Shown here: positions 60,125 through 64,000 of the stretch, in pieces
Numbering within the stretch: position 1 is the first letter of the stretch
How the letters are laid out: every line of letters begins with the position of its first letter
DNA from: JASGDN01 sp049841275
GTDB taxonomy: Bacteria; Chloroflexota; Chloroflexia; Thermomicrobiales; UBA6265
NCBI GenBank assembly: GCA_049841275.1
Contig: JASGDN010000025.1
Span: forward strand, 1-64,000
Length of the DNA stretch: 64,000 bases
Direction of reading: 5' to 3'
Made by a program: the position numbers and the translations under genes
Notes under the pieces: model-generated
Database searches by the model: none
What the model was told of the DNA's origin: nothing
The model's input: the letters and a program-made list of their open reading frames with translations, nothing else

Positions 60125-60393
60125 GAGGATGAGTGCGGCTGATCTCTGTATATGCCAGGTTCGGCTGGACGATGTCCTGAGCCGGTGGTTGAACAGGACG
60201 CTTCTGGTGGGATGCTCGCGATACGTCGCGTTCGTGTGGAGGGGCCGACCGGGAAGCCTGTCCTGAGCGCGGTCGAAGGACGAAGGGCGCCGGTTCGCAA
60301 AACGGCAGCAACGCGCCTTGCATGTCGATGGCGTAGCTCGTAGCCTGCCCGCACATGCCGTCCCGCCGCCGTCTCACCGGAGCGATCTCGCCG

Positions 60394-61401
60394 ATGCCTG
60401 CCACCGAATCCATGTCCTCGTCCGTGTGCCGCCCGCATCCCCTTGCCGCCTGGCGGAATCCCGGCCGCTTCTGGAAAGGCAACCTGCACACGCATTCGAC
60501 GCGCTCCGATGGCGGTCTTTCGCCCGAGGCGATCAGCGCGGCCTATCGCGAACGCGGCTACGACTTCTACGCGCTGACCGATCACTTCCTCCCGGAGACG
60601 CATTTCCGGAAGAGCGCCGATCCGGTCAGCTTCATCGTGGTGAGCGATACGCGTGCCTTCCGGACGGAAGGCTTCACGACGATCCTCGGCGCGGAACTGC
60701 ACGGGCCGTGCATGGCGAATGGCGACCTCTGGCACATCCTTGCCGTCGGCCTGCCCCTCGACTTCCCGCGCCTGGGTGAGAACGAGACCGGGCTGGAGAT
60801 CGCCCGCCGTGCGCTCGATGCCGGAGCCTATGTCGCGATCGCGCATCCGGCCTGGAGCCTGCTGCCGATGGACGATGCGCGGGAGGCCGCGGCCTTTGCG
60901 CACGCGGTGGAGGTCTACAACCACGGCAGCCTGGGCGAGGTCGACCGTGGGGATAGCTGGCACTGCCTCGACCTGCTCTCGCAGGAGGGATTCCGGCTCA
61001 CGGCCTGCGCGACCGACGATGCGCACATCGAGTTCCCGGACTATCCCGACTCGTGGACGGCGGATGCCTTCGGCGGCTGGGTGCAGGTGAAGGCGGAATC
61101 GCTCGATCCGGACGCGCTGCTGGCGGCGTTGAAGGCCGGAGCCTATTACTCGTCCACGGGGCCGCGCATCCACGACGTGACCGTGGATGACGATCACCTG
61201 GTCGTGCAGTGTGACCCAGCCGTGCAGGTCTTCGCGACCGGGCGTGGGGCGCGGAACGTCCGCGTGCGCGGTGGCGATGTGACGCAGGCAGCCTTCCCGT
61301 TGGAGCGCTTTCGTGACGGCGGCTTCATGCGCGTGACGGTTGTCGGGGAGGACGGCGGCCGCGCCTGGACGTACCCGATCTGGCTGGACGAGCTGGGGTA
61401 G
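60394..61401 (+). CDS. PHP-domain metal-dependent phosphoesterase (CehA/McbA-like)
   Basis: The 335-residue protein has the PHP metal motif GNLHTHSTRSDGGLS, then YDFYALTDHF, AIAHPAWS and ACATDDAHIE, all metal-ligand segments of the PHP/CehA type. A C-terminal beta-domain (VVQCDPAVQVFATG onward) is family-typical. Such proteins hydrolyse phosphoesters or carbamates. The ATG at 60394 (GGAG nearby) is preferred to 60355. Followed after three bases by the next gene. Confidence 0.9.
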   Translation: MPATESMSSSVCRPHPLAAWRNPGRFWKGNLHTHSTRSDGGLSPEAISAAYRERGYDFYALTDHFLPETHFRKSADPVSFIVVSDTRAFRTEGFTTILGAELHGPCMANGDLWHILAVGLPLDFPRLGENETGLEIARRALDAGAYVAIAHPAWSLLPMDDAREAAAFAHAVEVYNHGSLGEVDRGDSWHCLDLLSQEGFRLTACATDDAHIEFPDYPDSWTADAFGGWVQVKAESLDPDALLAALKAGAYYSSTGPRIHDVTVDDDHLVVQCDPAVQVFATGRGARNVRVRGGDVTQAAFPLERFRDGGFMRVTVVGEDGGRAWTYPIWLDELG

Positions 61402-61404
61402 CCG

Positions 61405-61893
61405 ATGGATGCCGTCTCCATGTCCCTTCCCTCCGGATCGGCGAGGCATGCGACCCTGCACCGGGAGGAGTTCCACACGGCGCAGGGTCGGCAGGAGTTC
61501 GTCCTGCGCGACGATCAGGGGGGCGAGATCGCGCGCACCATCGATTTCGCGCCGACCGAGCCGGCGGCACGCGAACGCTTCGACTGGCTGATGTCGCTGT
61601 TGTCAGACTTGGGCTGGCAAGTGATCCAGGAGCCGAATGCCGCGTTCAGCGACCCTTGGTGGGCATTCCGGTTCGCCGTGCCGGATACCTCGCGGGCGCG
61701 GCTGGGACTCATGCAGGCAAAGGCGCTCGATGGGCGGCTTTCGCCCACGCCGTTTGCCCCCCGCGCCCGCATGAAGCAGGCGCAACGCCACTATCTGAGG
61801 ATTGCGACGCTGCTCATCGTGTCGTGCGTGATGGTGAACGTCATCATCTGGGTGCTGTGGCTCATCTTCATGAAGGCGTTCCTGCCCCATTGA
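61405..61893 (+). CDS. C-tail-anchored protein of unknown function
   Basis: The 162-residue protein has a soluble part with FDWLMSLLSDLGWQV and WWAFRFAVPD, and one C-terminal membrane span (about 133-157, IATLLIVSCVMVNVIIWVLW). I do not recognise it. It starts only three bases after the PHP gene and so is cotranscribed and probably coupled to it. Confidence 0.75.
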   Translation: MDAVSMSLPSGSARHATLHREEFHTAQGRQEFVLRDDQGGEIARTIDFAPTEPAARERFDWLMSLLSDLGWQVIQEPNAAFSDPWWAFRFAVPDTSRARLGLMQAKALDGRLSPTPFAPRARMKQAQRHYLRIATLLIVSCVMVNVIIWVLWLIFMKAFLPH

Positions 61894-61986
61894 AGTGGCT
61901 CCCTGGTCCCGGTCTCGCCGGATCGCAGGTACACTATCGGCACGATCGTGTCGCACTGCACCTGTATTCGGAAAAGGAGATTCGCT

Positions 61987-62766
61987 GTGGCCGAGACCAG
62001 AACCGCCGTCGTCACCGGGGCCAGTTCCGGCATGGGGGCGGCAACCGTGCGCATGCTCCGCGAGCACGGCTGGGATGTCGTCGGGGTTGCCCGCCGCAAG
62101 GACCGTCTCGATGCCCTCGCGGAGGAGACTGGCGCCACGACGTTCGTCGCCGATGTCACCTCCGACGAGGATGTTGCGAACCTCGCCGCCTTCCTCAAGG
62201 AACGCGGCCCGGTCAATACGCTCGTCAACGTCGCCGGCGGTGCGATCGGTTCGGATTATGTCGAGAATGCACCACTCGACGCCTGGCGCGAGATGTACGA
62301 GACGAATGTGATCGGCATGGTGCGCGTCACGAAGGCGCTGTTGCCGCTCCTGCGCGAGGCGGCGCTGACGAAGCCGAACTCGGACATCCTCACTGTCTCC
62401 TCCACCGCCGGGCACATCGCCTACGAGGGCGGCGGCGGGTACACGGCGGCCAAGCACGGTACCACGGACATCGTCGAGACGCTGCGCCTGGAACTCGTAG
62501 GCGAGCCGATTCGTGTGATGGAGATCGCGCCGGGCATGGTGCGGACGCCGGAATTCTCGCTCAACCGCTTCGGCGGCGACCAGGCGAAGGCGGACAAGGT
62601 CTACGAGAACGTGCAGGACGTGATCGACGAGACCGACTGCGCGCGCGTCATGGTCGCCATGCTGGAGATGCCGACGCAGATCAACCTCGATCTCGTCGTC
62701 GTGCGTCCGCTCGCGCAGGCTGCGCAGTACAAGGTCCATCGCGGCCCACTGAAGCCCAAGCTGTAG
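61987..62766 (+). CDS. Short-chain dehydrogenase/reductase (SDR)
   Basis: The 259-residue SDR has the NAD(P) motif TGASSGMGAATV, NVAGGAIGS, and the active-site set Ser (TVSSTAGH), Tyr-x-x-x-Lys (YTAAKHG). It matches classical NADP-serine/amino-alcohol dehydrogenases of the YdfG type (MEIAPGMVRTPEF). The start is a GTG with AAAGGAG seven bases upstream. Substrate unknown. Confidence 0.92.
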   Translation: MAETRTAVVTGASSGMGAATVRMLREHGWDVVGVARRKDRLDALAEETGATTFVADVTSDEDVANLAAFLKERGPVNTLVNVAGGAIGSDYVENAPLDAWREMYETNVIGMVRVTKALLPLLREAALTKPNSDILTVSSTAGHIAYEGGGGYTAAKHGTTDIVETLRLELVGEPIRVMEIAPGMVRTPEFSLNRFGGDQAKADKVYENVQDVIDETDCARVMVAMLEMPTQINLDLVVVRPLAQAAQYKVHRGPLKPKL

Positions 62767-62794
62767 GCCTCGCGACCCATCGCGCGCCAATCCG

Positions 62795-62834
62795 CCGGGG
62801 AGATGGGCAGGTCCGATCCTGCCCATCTCCCCGG
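62795..62834 (+). terminator. Terminator-like hairpin after the SDR gene
   Basis: CCGGGGAGATGGGCAG pairs perfectly with CTGCCCATCTCCCCGG around an 8-base loop, a 16-bp stem, 28 bases after the SDR stop. No T-run follows. Confidence 0.75.
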
Positions 62835-62905
62835 TTCGCGTCTGGTGGGGTGCGCGCAGGATGGTGCCTGACACGGAGCGCCGGCCTCTCCAACAGGAGG
62901 ACACC

Positions 62906-63298
62906 ATGGCAGCGGCAAGCGATCACCTGACGGATGTTCAGCTCGCGTACCTGGGGACGCAGCGTCTCGGGAGGCTAGCGACCGTCGACGCGAACGGCGC
63001 CCCACAGAACAATCCGGTTGGCTTCCGCGTGAACGCCGATGGCACGATCGATATCCCCGGCTTCGCGAACGAGACCACCCGGAAATGGCGGAACGTGGCG
63101 CGGAATCCGAACGTCGCATTCGTCGTGGACGACTACGACCCGAACCCCTGGCGTGTGCGTTTCATGGAGATCCGTGGCATGGCCGAGCAGATTCCCGATC
63201 CCGCTCCGCAGCCCGGCCAACCGTCGAAGGCCCTCATCCGTATCACCCCGAGGCAGGTCTTCGCCTATGGTCTCGATGGTGAGTCACCCCCGGACTAG
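62906..63298 (+). CDS. PPOX-class F420/FMN-dependent family protein
   Basis: The 130-residue split-barrel protein has LGTQRLGRLATVDANGAPQNNPVGF, IDIPGFANETTRKWRNVARNP and VVDDYDPNPWRVRFMEIRG, typical of PPOX F420-dependent oxidoreductases. AGGAGG lies five bases before the ATG. Its substrate is unknown; it may reduce a quinone- or heme-like compound. Confidence 0.9.
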   Translation: MAAASDHLTDVQLAYLGTQRLGRLATVDANGAPQNNPVGFRVNADGTIDIPGFANETTRKWRNVARNPNVAFVVDDYDPNPWRVRFMEIRGMAEQIPDPAPQPGQPSKALIRITPRQVFAYGLDGESPPD

Positions 63299-63307
63299 CG
63301 GGGCCGG

Positions 63308-63544
63308 TCATACCGTGGCGGAGGTTTCATGTGTCGAATCGTCCGGCTCAGCCGGGGGATCGGCCAGCGGCATAAGTGTCGTGGCCGGTTCCTCGCGGGC
63401 GACACTGGGTGTTGGCGCGGCCCGCTCATGCAGTTTGCGGGATCGCAGGATCGCCGCTCCGGCGACTCCGAGCACGCTGGCGCAGGCGGCGGGGATCATC
63501 CACCAGAGCGACCGTCCGTCGGTATCGTGGCTATCGTTCGGCAT
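63308..63544 (-). CDS. Small membrane protein of unknown function
   Basis: The 78-residue protein has one membrane span at about residues 14-33 (WWMIPAACASVLGVAGAAIL) and a Ser/Pro/Thr/Asp-rich tail. GAGGAG lies six bases before the ATG. It ends nine bases before the PPOX gene's stop region on the opposite strand. I do not recognise it. Confidence 0.7.
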   Translation of the reverse strand: MPNDSHDTDGRSLWWMIPAACASVLGVAGAAILRSRKLHERAAPTPSVAREEPATTLMPLADPPAEPDDSTHETSATV

Positions 63545-63567
63545 GGCGAACTCCTCGCATGAAACGG

Positions 63568-64000
63568 CTATGGGGCCTGGGCATCGTCGCGGCGGGCAAC
63601 GATGCCTAGCCACGGCCCGGCCTGGTAGGGGTAGCCGGTGAAGCCATCCCACGTGGCGTCGATTCGCAGACCGGCCCGGGCAAAGACGGGCTGGACGGTC
63701 TCGGACGTGAAGTCCTGGAACCACATGCGGTAGGCCACCGCGCCGTCACGGTCGGCAACGAGGTAGTGGTCGCAGGCGATGTCGCCAGCATACGCCAGGT
63801 GTTCGGTCAGCACGAGGTGCGGATGCGGCCGCCAGAGTCCCTCCATGCTTGCTGCCCATTCCCGGATTGGCGTCTCTTCGTCTGGCAGGTGGGCGATCGG
63901 CGTGCTCAGGTCGCAGATGAAGACGCCTTCCGGGGTCAGCGCCTCCCGGATGCGGCGGAGCAGGTCGTGGCGGCTCGATGCGTCGATGGTGGAAATCTCG
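63568..64000 (-). CDS. Class I SAM-dependent methyltransferase, cut by the window end
   Basis: The last 143 residues of a methyltransferase are visible. LLRRIREALTPEGVFICDLSTPIAHL is the beta-5/helix region after the SAM-binding core. The C-terminal half has YRMWFQDFTSETVQPVFARAGL and ends WLGIVARRDDAQAP. The N-terminal GxGxG loop lies past the window. Methyl acceptor unknown. Confidence 0.82.
   Translation of the reverse strand, partial: EISTIDASSRHDLLRRIREALTPEGVFICDLSTPIAHLPDEETPIREWAASMEGLWRPHPHLVLTEHLAYAGDIACDHYLVADRDGAVAYRMWFQDFTSETVQPVFARAGLRIDATWDGFTGYPYQAGPWLGIVARRDDAQAP

Noticed and set aside
1..64000. Prophage, integrative element or insertion sequence
   Set aside because: No integrase, transposase, phage structural gene or flanking repeat at the tRNA-Gly gene was seen; the phage-associated DUF6582-like protein alone is not evidence.

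Overview
This is a GC-rich bacterial chromosome segment. It carries many Tat-type or Thr/Pro-rich ('ATPxATP') exported proteins, uses GTG and TTG starts next to strong Shine-Dalgarno sites, and has short GC-rich dispersed palindromic repeats. These traits, together with the gene families, suggest a Chloroflexota member of the Thermomicrobia type. That placement is inference: there is no rRNA gene, and the only RNA gene I see is one tRNA-Gly. I found no phage, insertion sequence or CRISPR array. Gene content is mostly metabolic and transport, in short operons.

Layout. 0.4-4.7 kb: kdpB, kdpC and a short KdpD (potassium uptake), with hairpins between the genes. 4.9-19.3 kb: the most coherent block. 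A nine-gene minus-strand run encodes a glutamine-synthetase-like ligase, two M20 peptidases, two dipeptide-type permeases, two substrate-binding proteins and a FluG/NodGS-type amidohydrolase. It is divergent from a MocR regulator and a class III aminotransferase. A paired direct repeat in the divergent intergenic region is a likely operator. 19.5-22.7 kb: an anchored Thr/Pro-rich protein and an ABC-2 exporter. 22.8-25.3 kb: a toxin-antitoxin-like pair whose first gene is frameshifted, a HipA-like/DUF3037 pair and tRNA-Gly(TCC).

25.3-33.0 kb: a NagD-like phosphatase, an epimerase, a DHFR/RibD-like reductase, an AtzE/AtzG-like amidase pair, a nitroreductase, an LtrA membrane protein and two tandem acetyltransferases. 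33.4-41.7 kb: a tyrosine phosphatase overlapping an NhaA-DsbA fusion, a nucleoside hydrolase, two Tat-exported proteins, an alpha/beta hydrolase broken by an in-frame amber codon, and two small conserved proteins. 42.0-45.2 kb: a TetR regulator with a clear promoter and operators, followed by an MMPL exporter. 45.4-52.7 kb: two DUF899 proteins around a DoxX-like protein, a PPOX protein, a BNR-repeat protein coupled to a MoaD/ThiS protein, DUF2277, a serine hydrolase and a MarR regulator with a long disordered tail.

52.9-64.0 kb: a secreted protein with a frameshifted signal peptide, a monooxygenase, a lone peptide-binding protein, a cupredoxin, a manganese/zinc ABC transporter with a MntR/DtxR-like box, a PHP phosphoesterase, an SDR, a second PPOX protein and a methyltransferase cut by the window end.

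Two dispersed repeat families recur between genes. Family A contains GTCATnnTGAGCGAAGCGAA and GGTCGATAT cores. Family B is built of GAACGAGG/TGAGAAACGAG units; one copy encodes the C-terminal tail of the ABC-2 ATPase. The strongest candidates for new biology are the split NodGS/FluG locus with its operator, the family B repeat captured as coding sequence, and the broken toxin-antitoxin-like pair.
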